From Paenibacillus algorifonticola (GTDB taxonomy: Bacteria > Bacillota > Bacilli > Paenibacillales > Paenibacillaceae), in assembly GCF_000971975.1 (NCBI RefSeq), contig NZ_LAQO01000014.1:1-64000 (forward strand): a stretch of DNA of 64,000 nucleotides, written 5' to 3'. Under the pieces are notes generated by a model. That model made no database searches, was not told the origin of the DNA, and saw nothing but the letters and a program-made list of their open reading frames with translations. The translations under genes and the position numbers were made by a program. Below are positions 35,554-44,948 of this stretch, piece by piece (the first letter of the stretch is position 1; each line of letters opens with the position of its first letter).

Positions 35554-37188
35554 TCAGCTCCCCGCTTCACCCTTGTAGCGTTTGCGAAACTCAATCGGCG
35601 AATACCCTTCCTGCTTTTTAAACAGCCGTGAAAAATAAGAAAAATTGCTATAGCCCGTAATTTCCGCCACATCGCTCACCTTCAGATCCGATTCGCTGAG
35701 CAGCTTCTTCGCGTATTCCATACGCTGGCTTACGATATAATCCGTTAGCGACGAGCCTGTCTCCTTTTTGAACAATCGGGATAAATACGCAGGGTTAAAA
35801 TGCAGCAGCGAAGCAATTTCCTCCCTGCTGACCTCCTCGGACATTCGCGACTTTACGTATTGCTCGATTTGCTCTACGATAGTCGGCTCGCTCTCCTTCT
35901 GATTCGCCGCATGCTCAAGCGCCATCTCAATGACCTGCCTCGTCCACAAGCGCAAATGGGCAAGCGACTTGGTGCACGGCGCACTCCCCTCCCGTTTAAC
36001 GCTGATCGCATCGATAACGTATCCAATTGAAATACCGCTTTGATTAAAGGATTGATAGAGAGAAGACAGCAAATGATAATAGAGCGCTTTCAGATCCTCC
36101 TTAGAGAGTGGATATTCCTTGTCATAGGAAGCAAACCATTCATCGACTGCCTGATACAGCTCCGCATGGCGGCCCTTCTGCAGCAGCAAGGCAATTTCCG
36201 CCGGCCAATCCTTGCGCCCCAGCAGCTGCTCCGGCATCTGATGCGCTTGCTCGCCCTCAACCCATACGTCCTTCATATCGCCCGCGCACTGCCGCTCCAG
36301 TTTAAGCAAGGAGGCACTGCGGCTCCCGAGCGTACAGAGTGTTCCTGGCAAGCTAATATAACATTTCACATGGCTGTAAAAATAGACCCCGCAATCTTCG
36401 ACCAGCCCCATGCATCGTCTGCGCAGCTCGGCAATACTTCTCCCCTGCTCCTGCGCATGGTAGACGACGATGAACAGCTCGCCATTTCGGCTCTTGAGAA
36501 CCGCTCCTGGCCAATTCTCCAGTACGGTTTCCTCTGCACGGTTCATTACCGCGTACTCCAAAATTTCTTCATCCTTTATGCCAAAGCGCGCTTTCCAGCC
36601 GGAGATACTCACGAGCACAAGCATAAACTCGCCGCTTTCTGCTGCATCCGGCTCCATCAATGACAGCTGGCTAAGCAGCGCTTCATTATTGGGTGTTTTC
36701 CCTGCAGGATAAAGCACATCGTTCCAGAAGCGCTCCACAAGCTCCTGTTTGTGATGGCGCAGCACCTTTTCAAACTTGCCCATCCGCCTTTTCAGCAGAT
36801 TATGCTCCCGATCCTGCTCCAGCTTGCGCAGCGAACGAGCCACCGTCTCCAGCAGCAGCTCATGTCTGACAGGCTTGAGCATATAATCGAAGCAGCCTGC
36901 ACGCAGCGCCGCCTGAACATATTCGAAGCGGTCATGCCCCGTAACAAAAATGACGCTGGCCGAAAATTGCTCCTGGTTTAGCCATTCGAGCAGCTCCAGT
37001 CCATTTTCACCCGGCATCTCAATATCGCAGATGACAACATCAATCCGCTGGGCGCAAAAAACGAGCCGCGCCTCCTCTACATCCATCGCTCCATACACTT
37101 CATTTATTCCTAAAAATTCCCAATTTATCGTCTCCATGATACTTTTCAAAGCATAAGCTTCATCATCTACCACGAGAAGGCGATACAT
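35554..37188 (-). CDS. YesN-type response regulator (REC-AraC), orphan
   Basis: 544-residue response regulator. The receiver domain (1-120) has acidic residues DDE at 8-10, the phosphorylation site Asp55 in VICDIEMPG and Lys near 104 in MLKP. The middle ~300 residues are an uncharacterised helical linker. The last ~100 residues form two AraC helix-turn-helix motifs (SREEIASLLHFNPAYLSRLF and KVSDVAEITGYSNFSYFSRL). GGAGG lies 9 nt before the ATG at 37188. No YesM kinase is adjacent. Its position beside the cellulase operon suggests it controls those genes in response to cellulose-derived sugars (inference). Confidence 0.9.
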   Translation of the reverse strand: MYRLLVVDDEAYALKSIMETINWEFLGINEVYGAMDVEEARLVFCAQRIDVVICDIEMPGENGLELLEWLNQEQFSASVIFVTGHDRFEYVQAALRAGCFDYMLKPVRHELLLETVARSLRKLEQDREHNLLKRRMGKFEKVLRHHKQELVERFWNDVLYPAGKTPNNEALLSQLSLMEPDAAESGEFMLVLVSISGWKARFGIKDEEILEYAVMNRAEETVLENWPGAVLKSRNGELFIVVYHAQEQGRSIAELRRRCMGLVEDCGVYFYSHVKCYISLPGTLCTLGSRSASLLKLERQCAGDMKDVWVEGEQAHQMPEQLLGRKDWPAEIALLLQKGRHAELYQAVDEWFASYDKEYPLSKEDLKALYYHLLSSLYQSFNQSGISIGYVIDAISVKREGSAPCTKSLAHLRLWTRQVIEMALEHAANQKESEPTIVEQIEQYVKSRMSEEVSREEIASLLHFNPAYLSRLFKKETGSSLTDYIVSQRMEYAKKLLSESDLKVSDVAEITGYSNFSYFSRLFKKQEGYSPIEFRKRYKGEAGS

Positions 37189-37358
37189 GATAAACACCCT
37201 CCTTTGCGCTTTGAAGTGTTTATTGCAGCGGCCTGCTTCGCACAAGCCGTCTATCGCTTGAATGCACCGCTTCCTTCCAAATGTTTTCCAATTTAATCTT
37301 ATCAAATTATGGATATTAAAACAATATTTTCTCGATTGCGTGAGGCGGTTTCTCCATC

Positions 37359-37407
37359 AAAAAAAGAGGGCCGCGCAAGGCATATTCACCCAGCACGACT
37401 CCTCTTC
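37359..37407 (-). terminator. Possible terminator of the cellulase operon
   Basis: AAGAGG pairs with CCTCTT across a partly structured loop and is followed by seven T on the minus strand, about 40-85 nt after the GH48 stop. The long loop lowers confidence. Confidence 0.45.
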
Positions 37408-37445
37408 CCTTCCTACAGTTACTTGCTTGACTGCTGCTGTATTTT

Positions 37446-40400
37446 CTAAGGCTCAATGCCCCATACAAGCGTGCCGTTTTGGTAAAGCGTCACTTGATTC
37501 CAATCGACGAGCGAGGTTTTCGTCGCATCGAAGGAATAGTCATTGGCCTCATTCAAGTTGGACCAATCATTTTTGGAAACGCGCGTCTGGATTTGGCCGC
37601 TCGTGCCGCCCGCTGCAATGGAGCCTGCTGCAGTTGTGAAGCTGATTTCCATATACGTATCAGCTGTTGCAGTCGGCGAGCTCATGGTCACGAAGGAAGC
37701 CTGCACATTGCTGCTGCCCACTTGTGCATAGTCACTCCAGAAGCTATGCTGCTGCGTGCCATCCGCCGTGAAGTAGTAGCGGATTTTCAGCGTGCTCAAG
37801 TCTACCGCAGTCGTGCCATCGTTCAAAATATTAAAGTGCGCCATCATCGCATTATTCGTTGCATTCGTATCTGCCGCTCTATACTGGACCTTGAGATTGC
37901 CGCCGACTGGAGGCGCGACAGGCGTTACGGCTGCCGTATTGGAAAGCGTCGTTCCAGCAGCATTTTCAGCAACAATTCGGTACGTATAAGTGGTGCCATT
38001 CACAGCAGTCGCATCCGTATAAGCCGTTGTTGTCAGGCCAGTAGCTACAGGGGCAAATGCACCGCCTCCCGAGGAACGCTCAACATTATAGAAATCCGCT
38101 CCACTGGATGCTGTCCAGGAAAGTGCCGCTGACGCATTGCCCGCGGTTCCCGTCAAGGTGAATGCTCCAGGTACGACGGAGCCCGGTGCCTGAGGCGTTA
38201 CCGTCACCTGCGCCGAGTTCACGGATTCGCCTACTGCATTGACGGCACTAACAACATAATAGTAGGTTGTGCCATTCGTGACACCCGTATCGCTGTAGCT
38301 TGTGCCGCTAACCGCAGTTGCTACCGTCGTGTATGGTCCGCCTGATGTTGCAGCGCGTTTCACATTGTAGCTCGTTGCGCCAGGTGTCGTGCTCCAGCTC
38401 AGGCTAGCCTGTGCATTGCCGGCTGTTCCTGTCAGTGTCGCCGGAGCGCCAGGAACCGTTGGAGCTGCTGGCGTACCCAGCAAACGGTCATACTCGGCAT
38501 AAGCCGTTGCAATATCTACCTGCGACCAGAAACGGTGGTACTTGAATGTCGGTACGCCGTTATCCCATGTTCTCGTCGTATTGTTCCACGACGTGTTGTA
38601 CAGATTGGACAAGTACGACCATTGTGGATCCTGCTGGATCAATGGACGCAAATCAGCATAGCCGATATAGACGCCATTGCCGCCTTTTGCCGGATCGGAG
38701 GCTACTGCACCGCTGCCCGGAAGCGTGTTGCCTTGGCCAAACGTACCCGTCCAGCCGCTCGGGAAATAAATTTCCTTCGTGAAGAAGCGGTTGTAATCCG
38801 CACGCTGCTCTTCTGTGACGATACCAACGCCATCATTGTAAGCCCAAGCCGTGTCAAGAAGCTTGCCAGCCATTTCCTTCGCTTCAGCTGCAAGCGGCGT
38901 CAGACTTCCCGTTTCAGCCTGCGTACCCGCTGCGAAGAACGACAGTGCTTTAACGTAAGTGCCGAGCGCACCAACGTCTTGGCTCGGATTTATCGTAGTC
39001 GCATGGTAGGTAGGGTTGCCCGTATAGGAGCTAAAGCCATTCCATGTATCCGGCTGGCCATTCCACTCTTGACCTCCCGGAATCCAGAACTCGCCTGGCG
39101 CAGCAACAGTCGCTACGTTCACGTTGGTTCCGCCCAGTATACGCTGGCCTTGGGCATTCAAATAGTAGCCGTCATCGTCAGTAACTGGACGCTCATCGAC
39201 GAATACATAATCCAGCGTCCAATCAACCCACTTCTCGATAACGGTTTTCGCCATTTGGAAGTTTTCCGAGCTAAGGTCGCCATTTTCAGCCAAAATGTAA
39301 TACAGCTCAGCTACGCGCTCAAGCGGCCATACTTGGAAGCCAAACCAAGTGTTCGAATCCGGATCATGATAAACCGGAGCTTCATCATAAGCCATGCCGT
39401 AGAACTTGCTCACGCCTGCCGGATAGGCGGAATATTGGCCGTTCCAGCTGTTTGTCGCGCCGCCGCCCATTGCACCCTCAGACGATTGCAGCCACGTATA
39501 AAATTCTAACTGGCGTTTAAGCGATGCGTTCCAGTCCGTCTGTGCCGTCGCGGACGAAGGGATGAGACCGCCGTCCTGAGTCGACAACGCATATGCGGCA
39601 ACCGGGTTTTGGTAAGCCTGGTGCGCATGGCTTGCGCCGATACGCCAAGCCCAGTTTCCGGAGCCTTGCTCCAAGCCGCCGCCCCACGACGTATACCATG
39701 CCATCAAATACGAGCTGGAATCCTTGCCCGTTCCCGCAGTTGGCGTGCCACCGCTGGCGCTTCCGATTTTTTGGAAGTATTTATCGTACATGCCGTAACG
39801 GAGATAATCGCCCATCTTTTTCGCTTTATTCAAATAAGCGGTATTGTTGTAGCCAAGCTCCTTCGCCCAGTACATCACTTGTACAGCGCGGCCGTCCGCG
39901 TCCGTCGCGTTCGTATAGCGCCACTGCTTCGCAGGCGCCTGGTTTTCCTTCGTGAAGAGGGACATGAAGCCTTCGCCTGTTTTCCCGAATGTCTGATTGT
40001 CCTGAGAAGGATGCGGGATCGCCTCCCACACCGACTCCTGCTCGCCGCGCTGGAACGTGTTAACATAGGTTGAAGTATGCGTTGGATTCAGAAGGTTGCC
40101 ATAATTGTACCAGTTGTCAACGTCAATCAGCCAATGCATCAAATACGTTTGATTGTTGCCGTACGTCGCTTTCAGCTCGGCATCCAGCGGGTCTTTTCCC
40201 GCTGCATATTTGCCGGAAAGCTGCACCGGATATTGATCCGGGAATGGCTTTTCATCTGCATACGTAGCTGGGCTATTCGGATTGTAATAGTTCATCGTCG
40301 GCTGCTCTTCCTTGCCGTCTCCTTCATTGACTGGAATAATATACTTCTCCATGTTATCCCAGGCTGCTTCCAAATGGCTCCAGTCCTGCGTATAGTGGCC

Positions 40401-40718
40401 ATACAGCGTCTCTAGCCACAGCCAGTAGCTGTACGCCTCGGAAGTACTCATATGGCCGTAATCCGGCGCTTCACTAATCAGCGTCTCAATGGAGTGGTAC
40501 GGAATGCCTTCTGGTGAAAAATAGCCGTTCGCCGGATTTTTGATCTGGTCGTACATTTGCAGGAAGCGCGACTCCTCAATGCTGACTGCCGCCTGAGCAG
40601 CTGCGGAAACTTTAGGGCTAGACCCCCAAAGACCAGTGGATAGCGTGACAAGCAGCGTTGTAGACAGGACGAGCCCCGTTACTTTTTTCGAAGCTTTCAA
40701 CGTGAAAATCGGTTTCAT
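37446..40718 (-). CDS. Secreted GH48 exocellulase (reducing-end cellobiohydrolase) with FN3-FN3-CBM3
   Basis: 1090-residue exported cellulase. After the signal peptide (1-40, ending VSAAA) comes the GH48 catalytic domain (about 45-690, with MYDQIKNPANGYFSPEGIPYHS-type start and NQTYLMHWLIDVDNWYGYG-like block). Then two fibronectin type III domains (about 755-848, 850-935) and a C-terminal family-3 cellulose-binding module (about 940-1090). GH48 enzymes release cellobiose processively from reducing ends and synergise with GH9. GGGAGG lies 9 nt before the ATG. It follows the GH9 gene by 44 nt in one operon. The CBM3 is about 80% identical to that of the GH9 protein. Confidence 0.95.
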   Translation of the reverse strand: MKPIFTLKASKKVTGLVLSTTLLVTLSTGLWGSSPKVSAAAQAAVSIEESRFLQMYDQIKNPANGYFSPEGIPYHSIETLISEAPDYGHMSTSEAYSYWLWLETLYGHYTQDWSHLEAAWDNMEKYIIPVNEGDGKEEQPTMNYYNPNSPATYADEKPFPDQYPVQLSGKYAAGKDPLDAELKATYGNNQTYLMHWLIDVDNWYNYGNLLNPTHTSTYVNTFQRGEQESVWEAIPHPSQDNQTFGKTGEGFMSLFTKENQAPAKQWRYTNATDADGRAVQVMYWAKELGYNNTAYLNKAKKMGDYLRYGMYDKYFQKIGSASGGTPTAGTGKDSSSYLMAWYTSWGGGLEQGSGNWAWRIGASHAHQAYQNPVAAYALSTQDGGLIPSSATAQTDWNASLKRQLEFYTWLQSSEGAMGGGATNSWNGQYSAYPAGVSKFYGMAYDEAPVYHDPDSNTWFGFQVWPLERVAELYYILAENGDLSSENFQMAKTVIEKWVDWTLDYVFVDERPVTDDDGYYLNAQGQRILGGTNVNVATVAAPGEFWIPGGQEWNGQPDTWNGFSSYTGNPTYHATTINPSQDVGALGTYVKALSFFAAGTQAETGSLTPLAAEAKEMAGKLLDTAWAYNDGVGIVTEEQRADYNRFFTKEIYFPSGWTGTFGQGNTLPGSGAVASDPAKGGNGVYIGYADLRPLIQQDPQWSYLSNLYNTSWNNTTRTWDNGVPTFKYHRFWSQVDIATAYAEYDRLLGTPAAPTVPGAPATLTGTAGNAQASLSWSTTPGATSYNVKRAATSGGPYTTVATAVSGTSYSDTGVTNGTTYYYVVSAVNAVGESVNSAQVTVTPQAPGSVVPGAFTLTGTAGNASAALSWTASSGADFYNVERSSGGGAFAPVATGLTTTAYTDATAVNGTTYTYRIVAENAAGTTLSNTAAVTPVAPPVGGNLKVQYRAADTNATNNAMMAHFNILNDGTTAVDLSTLKIRYYFTADGTQQHSFWSDYAQVGSSNVQASFVTMSSPTATADTYMEISFTTAAGSIAAGGTSGQIQTRVSKNDWSNLNEANDYSFDATKTSLVDWNQVTLYQNGTLVWGIEP

Positions 40719-40762
40719 ATCATCTTACCTCCCTAATTTGGAATAGCAGCTAACGTCTGATA

Positions 40763-43387
40763 CTATGGCTCAATTCCCCAGACGAGTGTTCCGTTCTGAT
40801 AGAGCGTTACCTTGCTCCAATCGACGAATGACGTTTTGGTAGCATCGAAGGAATAATCATTCGCCTCGTTCAGATCCGACCAGTCTGTTTTGGAAATACG
40901 GCCTTGAATTTGACCACTGCTGCCGTTTGCACTAATGGAGCCTGCCGCTGTAGTGAAGCTGAGCTCCAAATACGTGTCCGCCGTCTCCGTTGGCGTGCTC
41001 ATCGTAACGAAGGTCGCCTGCACATTGCTGCTGCCGATCTGCGCATAATCGCTCCAGAACTGATGCGACTGCGTTCCATCAGCCGTGAAGTAGTAACGAA
41101 GCTTAAGCGTATTCATAGCTACAGCGCTTGAGCCGTTGTTGAAAATTTCAAACTGCGGCATCATCGCATTATTCGTTGCATTCGTATCCGCCGCTCGGTA
41201 CTGCACCTTCAAGCCGTCTGCCGGAGGCTGCGTCGGCTGTGGAGTCGGACTTGGCGTCGTCGTTGGTGTCGGTGTTGGTGTTGGTGTCGGTGTCGGTGTT
41301 GGTGTTGGTGTTGGTGTCGGTGTCGGTGTTGGTGTCGCCGTTGGCGTTGGTGTCGGTGTCGCTGTTGGCGTTGGTGTTGGTGTCGCAGATGGTGTAGGAG
41401 TCGGTGTTACGCCCCCTCCATCCGGCGTTTGACCGAACACGAGCGTTCCAGCATCGTAGACCGGAATTTTAGTCGTTTTTACTGTCTGGCTTGATGTAAG
41501 CCCTGCATACGAATAATCATTCGCTGGGTTCCATGCCCCTTGAGGACCGGAAATGCGGAACTGGATTTCCTTGCGGAAATGCGGTTGGCCGCCAGGGTAG
41601 ATTTTCGTGCCTGTGAAGTCCGCCAGCACATAATAAATGTGATTCGCGTCGTCAAATGGCTTCAGGCTAACTGCTGCGCCTTGATTATAGTTGGCAGTGA
41701 CACTTACATTAGCTGCGGTGTAGCCAGCCGCATATACCTCACTTAAATCAATGAAGTAGCGGAAGGACAATTTGTCTCCCATACGGGCGGGCCATGCCGA
41801 TTGATTATTCAAGAAAGCTTTAATTTCAGTAAAATTCGAGCTGGACTGATTCACTTGCGCTTCTACAAACATTTCATCGGCCTTCGTTTCGGCCGGAGGG
41901 AAGTTCGCAAGCGGCTGCTGGCCAGCACCGTACAGCAAATTCATTTTTGCAAGTGAAGCCGTAAAGCCTGCATTGTAGTCCGTCGCTACTTCATTGCTCA
42001 CATAGTCATTGATAGAATCCGTATATTGATCCGATGCATTCGGTCCGCCTACCAGTGCGCCATAAAGCGTATGACGATGCGAGGTTGGATTGCTTAGGCT
42101 GTCTGTCCACGAGCTGTGTGCCGTGCGATGATGCGGATGCTCTGGTGCATTGACACCATATCCGACCACGTAGCTGCTGTTGCGCGGATTGTCGCCGAGC
42201 ATGTATTTAATCTGGCTAACGGCAAAATCGTTATAGCGCGCTTTTTTGACTGGGTCCGCTACAAAATCGGAATATACAAATGCAAGGAAAGAAGCATTCG
42301 CCGAATAGCGCAGGGAGCCCCATGAATCCAGCCATGCCAGGCCGCCCGGCGAATACGTAATTCGCGATCCGTTTGTTCCAACGGTCCAATAGTTCAAATT
42401 GCGCTCCGTCGAGGCGATAAAATCACTGGCCTCCGGCCTCCCAAGCTCCGATGTAATCCGGGCGAGGAGCAATTGAGCGCCATAACGCTTGTCATCCCAG
42501 CCGATTGTCCATTTGTAAGCCCAAGTGTTGCTTGAGCTGTCCGTGTCCCAGTCATAAGCTGATTGAATGGCTTTATTCAAATAAGTGTTATCCTCTGTTG
42601 CCATATACAGCCAAGTCGCAGCCCAGGTCAATTCATCTTCATAGCCGCTCCACGAATTGTAGAAGGAAGCAACGTCGGTAATGCAATCCGAGTATTTGCC
42701 CCGGTATGTGTCGGCAAAGCTGTACAGCTCTTTCGCGTGCTGGAGCAGCAGCGCAGAATAAGCCGGATCTGACTGCTTAAATACGATAGATGAGGAGGCG
42801 AGAGCCGCCGCCGTCTCTCCTGCCAGCTCTGAACCGCGGCATGTTGCCGTGATTTTAAAAGAAGGACGCGCCATTTGCATCACTTCCGCAGGGCCCCACC
42901 AAGCATGATCCGTGTTTCCTGCACCAACCTGTCCCCACAGCTCATTAGGAGCTGTATGCGCTTTCACGAAATAATCGGTAGCCCATTTCAAATTGTCCAA
43001 TATCTCATTCAACTGGCCAGCCTGCTCATAGCCTTCCTTATATTCATAAACCGACCAAGCCAGCATAGTAGCTGAAAAAGCCATCGGAAGCCCAAATTTC
43101 ACATGATCCCCCGCATCATACCAGCCGCCTGTCAAATCGACGCCATGATCAGCTCCGTCGAGCAAACCGGAATCGCCGCGCCACTCGACACGATTCGTAT
43201 CGGGAAGCGCTCCTGAACGCTGAGTTTCATAAAAATAAATCGCTTTCTGCAATGCCTCTGCATAATTATAATTGCCTGCCGCCTGGACGCTCGAGATTGG
43301 CTGCAATGGCACGCTTCCTAATAGCAGTGCGATTGCAAGCGCCTGAACGAGCACCCATTTGATCCGCTTTGTGCGGTTTTTACTCAA
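40763..43387 (-). CDS. Secreted GH9 endoglucanase with CBM3c, TP linker and CBM3
   Basis: 874-residue processive endoglucanase of theme B. Signal peptide (to about residue 36, VQAA), GH9 catalytic domain (about 37-480) with WYDAGDHVKFGLP, the HHRTAHSSW histidine block and the DxxxDYxxNEVATDYNAG acid block. Then CBM3c (about 505-650), a Thr-Pro linker (about 660-720) and a cellulose-binding CBM3 (about 725-874). A TTG start at 43387 is chosen: GAGAGGAG lies 9 nt before it, while the TTG at 43396 touches that site. First gene of the cellulase operon. Confidence 0.95.
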   Translation of the reverse strand: MSKNRTKRIKWVLVQALAIALLLGSVPLQPISSVQAAGNYNYAEALQKAIYFYETQRSGALPDTNRVEWRGDSGLLDGADHGVDLTGGWYDAGDHVKFGLPMAFSATMLAWSVYEYKEGYEQAGQLNEILDNLKWATDYFVKAHTAPNELWGQVGAGNTDHAWWGPAEVMQMARPSFKITATCRGSELAGETAAALASSSIVFKQSDPAYSALLLQHAKELYSFADTYRGKYSDCITDVASFYNSWSGYEDELTWAATWLYMATEDNTYLNKAIQSAYDWDTDSSSNTWAYKWTIGWDDKRYGAQLLLARITSELGRPEASDFIASTERNLNYWTVGTNGSRITYSPGGLAWLDSWGSLRYSANASFLAFVYSDFVADPVKKARYNDFAVSQIKYMLGDNPRNSSYVVGYGVNAPEHPHHRTAHSSWTDSLSNPTSHRHTLYGALVGGPNASDQYTDSINDYVSNEVATDYNAGFTASLAKMNLLYGAGQQPLANFPPAETKADEMFVEAQVNQSSSNFTEIKAFLNNQSAWPARMGDKLSFRYFIDLSEVYAAGYTAANVSVTANYNQGAAVSLKPFDDANHIYYVLADFTGTKIYPGGQPHFRKEIQFRISGPQGAWNPANDYSYAGLTSSQTVKTTKIPVYDAGTLVFGQTPDGGGVTPTPTPSATPTPTPTATPTPTPTATPTPTPTPTPTPTPTPTPTPTPTPTTTPSPTPQPTQPPADGLKVQYRAADTNATNNAMMPQFEIFNNGSSAVAMNTLKLRYYFTADGTQSHQFWSDYAQIGSSNVQATFVTMSTPTETADTYLELSFTTAAGSISANGSSGQIQGRISKTDWSDLNEANDYSFDATKTSFVDWSKVTLYQNGTLVWGIEP
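41228..41414. repeat. Thr-Pro linker microsatellite
   Basis: Imperfect 6/12-bp repeats (GGTGTC/GGTGTT on the plus strand) encode the TP-rich linker of the GH9 enzyme. It is length-variable by slippage; the antisense GV-repeat reading frames are artefacts. Confidence 0.9.
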
Positions 43388-43518
43388 AACCAACAACTCC
43401 TCTCATCATTTTCACTGCCATGCGCTTCGTATTGGCCTTGTTTTCGTTTTCTCCTCCCCTCTGCTTCTTTTCCGTCGCCCTCCCCACTGTATAAACTAAT
43501 ACGAGGGTCTACTACCAT

Positions 43519-43585
43519 TTTATAGGATTAATTTCAGGTGGCACTAGTCCTTTAAATGACTTCTTTACTGTCACTTTAATGACTT
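43519..43585 (-). promoter_or_regulatory. Activator-dependent promoter of the cellulase operon with two direct repeats
   Basis: A -10 TATAAA lies at 43524-43519, but the -35 position (43547-43542) holds CTAGTG, far from consensus. Immediately upstream are two 16-bp direct repeats, at 43547-43562 (GTCCTTTAAATGACTT on the plus strand) and 43570-43585 (GTCACTTTAATGACTT), 13 of 16 identical and 23 bp apart. This is the layout expected for an AraC-type activator binding next to RNA polymerase. Confidence 0.5.
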
Positions 43586-43702
43586 TTTTGGCGTTTTTTT
43601 CGTACAACCCCTACCTAAGTCCTTCCTTTTTGGACGCTGCTAGTACAAATGGCGCCTGCATTTGGGAAGATTTCAGCTTACAGCTTGTGATGCGTGGAAA
43701 AC
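43586..43702. other. Intergenic upstream of the cellulase promoter
   Basis: No gene or further repeat seen; separates the cellulase control region from the terminator of the PadR operon. Confidence 0.35.
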
Positions 43703-43746
43703 AAAAAACTTGAATGCCCTTCGCCTTTCCAGCGAGCACATTCAAG
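43703..43746 (-). terminator. Terminator of the padR-HAAS operon
   Basis: Stem CTTGAATG / CATTCAAG with an inner CGC/GCG-containing stem, followed by six T on the minus strand. Confidence 0.75.
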
Positions 43747-43805
43747 CCTTATTGAGATATGACCTTTCGATATTCATATAAACTTGGTGATTGTTCAAGC
43801 AAGCT

Positions 43806-44402
43806 CTATCTTTTCTTTTTCAATAGTGGCCCAAACAAGGAGAAAAGGATAATGAACAGGCTGATCGCCGCTGTCACATAAGCATAACTCCCATGAAGCA
43901 CGAGCCTCGGCTCAACGGGCAGAAAGCGATTAGCAAACACAAAAAATCCAACATACGCTGCCAAAGTAACCAGACTTATTACGTACGTAATCCAAACGGA
44001 TTGGCGCTTCGGCATAAAAGCTCCCTTTCGAAGAGCTACTAACAGTCCACAAGCCAAAGCAGAGGATAAAATCATATAGGCGATGGTTTCATATAACGGG
44101 ATGACTAATTCCCCTGAGAAACCTCCTATAAAACGCCACAGAAGCAATAAAGGAATCAAGAGAGCATAGGTTCCAAGCTGCTCCCGCTTTGTTGGTTTAG
44201 GCAATTCTCGAATGATTTCATCACAATAGGATTTGGGGTTTTGTCCAAAAACCTGTTCGAACGACTTCCCATCTTGTTGGGCCGTTAATAAATGGTCCTC
44301 CAACTCCATAAGAATTTCACTGGCTTTCTTATCAGAAACGGAGCTGCTGCGAACGTAAAACTTCATTTCGTTTAACAACGTTTCATTTCGTGCATTCAGC
44401 AT
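43806..44402 (-). CDS. HAAS-domain (DUF1129/DUF1700-like) membrane protein
   Basis: 198-residue protein with an N-terminal helical HAAS-type segment (about 1-70, ILMELEDHLLTAQQDGKSFEQVFG) and four to five transmembrane helices. Such proteins are usually encoded directly after PadR regulators and are thought to modulate membrane or sporulation stress responses. The start at 44402 lies one base after the padR stop (TAA T ATG), indicating coupling; an ATG at 44414 touches the site GGAAAGG. Confidence 0.8.
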   Translation of the reverse strand: MLNARNETLLNEMKFYVRSSSVSDKKASEILMELEDHLLTAQQDGKSFEQVFGQNPKSYCDEIIRELPKPTKREQLGTYALLIPLLLLWRFIGGFSGELVIPLYETIAYMILSSALACGLLVALRKGAFMPKRQSVWITYVISLVTLAAYVGFFVFANRFLPVEPRLVLHGSYAYVTAAISLFIILFSLFGPLLKKKR

Positions 44403-44403
44403 A

Positions 44404-44727
44404 TTACACGCCATCCTTTCCTAAAATTCGGTTAACCGCAAAACTCAGCTCTTGCCATTTGCTGCGAAACAGCTCAAGCTGCTGCTCCCCTTCCGGCGTC
44501 AGACGATAGTATTTGCGATTGGGTCCAGATGCAGAAGGGCGCTGCGTACTCGTAATAATCTGCTCTTTCTCCAATCGAAGCAAGAGCGGATATATACTTC
44601 CTTCCTTAGCGAACACGAAGCCATTTACAGCGAGCTTCTCCATAATTTCATACCCATATGTCTCCTCCTCAGCAATTACTGCCAGCAGACACCCTTCAAG
44701 CACCCCTCTAACCAATTGACTAGACAC
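44404..44727 (-). CDS. PadR-family transcriptional regulator
   Basis: 107-residue PadR winged-helix protein: LVRGVLEGCLLAVIAEEETYGYEI at the start, then EGSIYPLLLRLEKEQII and a YYRLTPEGEQQL wing. PadR proteins repress their own operon and partner genes. The start is GTG at 44727, with GGAGG 7 nt upstream; the open frame extends to 44772. It forms a two-gene operon with the HAAS protein. Confidence 0.88.
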   Translation of the reverse strand: MSSQLVRGVLEGCLLAVIAEEETYGYEIMEKLAVNGFVFAKEGSIYPLLLRLEKEQIITSTQRPSASGPNRKYYRLTPEGEQQLELFRSKWQELSFAVNRILGKDGV

Positions 44728-44867
44728 AACAACGCCTCCATTTCGAAGCCTTTTCACTATATTGCAAAGCAAGGTAGCTGGTTAAAAATAAACTAACTTG
44801 TGTTGCAAGCTAGTGATTTAATCTTATACTACTTCCCCATTCATTGCAAGCCCAACACATATCTATC

Positions 44868-44919
44868 AAAAAAACCGCTCCATAAGCCGGTGCATGATGC
44901 ACACTAGCTTAGAAGCGGT
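44868..44919 (-). terminator. Terminator of folE
   Basis: Stem ACCGCTTC / GGAGCGGT with inner TAAGC/GCTTA pairing, followed by seven T on the minus strand. Confidence 0.8.
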
Positions 44920-44948
44920 CTTCGTTAACCAATAGCTACAAAGAAATA

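Noticed and set aside
38535..39509. 324-codon plus-strand frame inside the GH48 gene
   Set aside because: Antisense to a well-supported cellulase domain, with no ribosome-binding site or recognisable family.
41136..41432. Plus-strand frames rich in GVGVGV or VLVSV
   Set aside because: They are antisense to the Thr-Pro linker of the GH9 cellulase.
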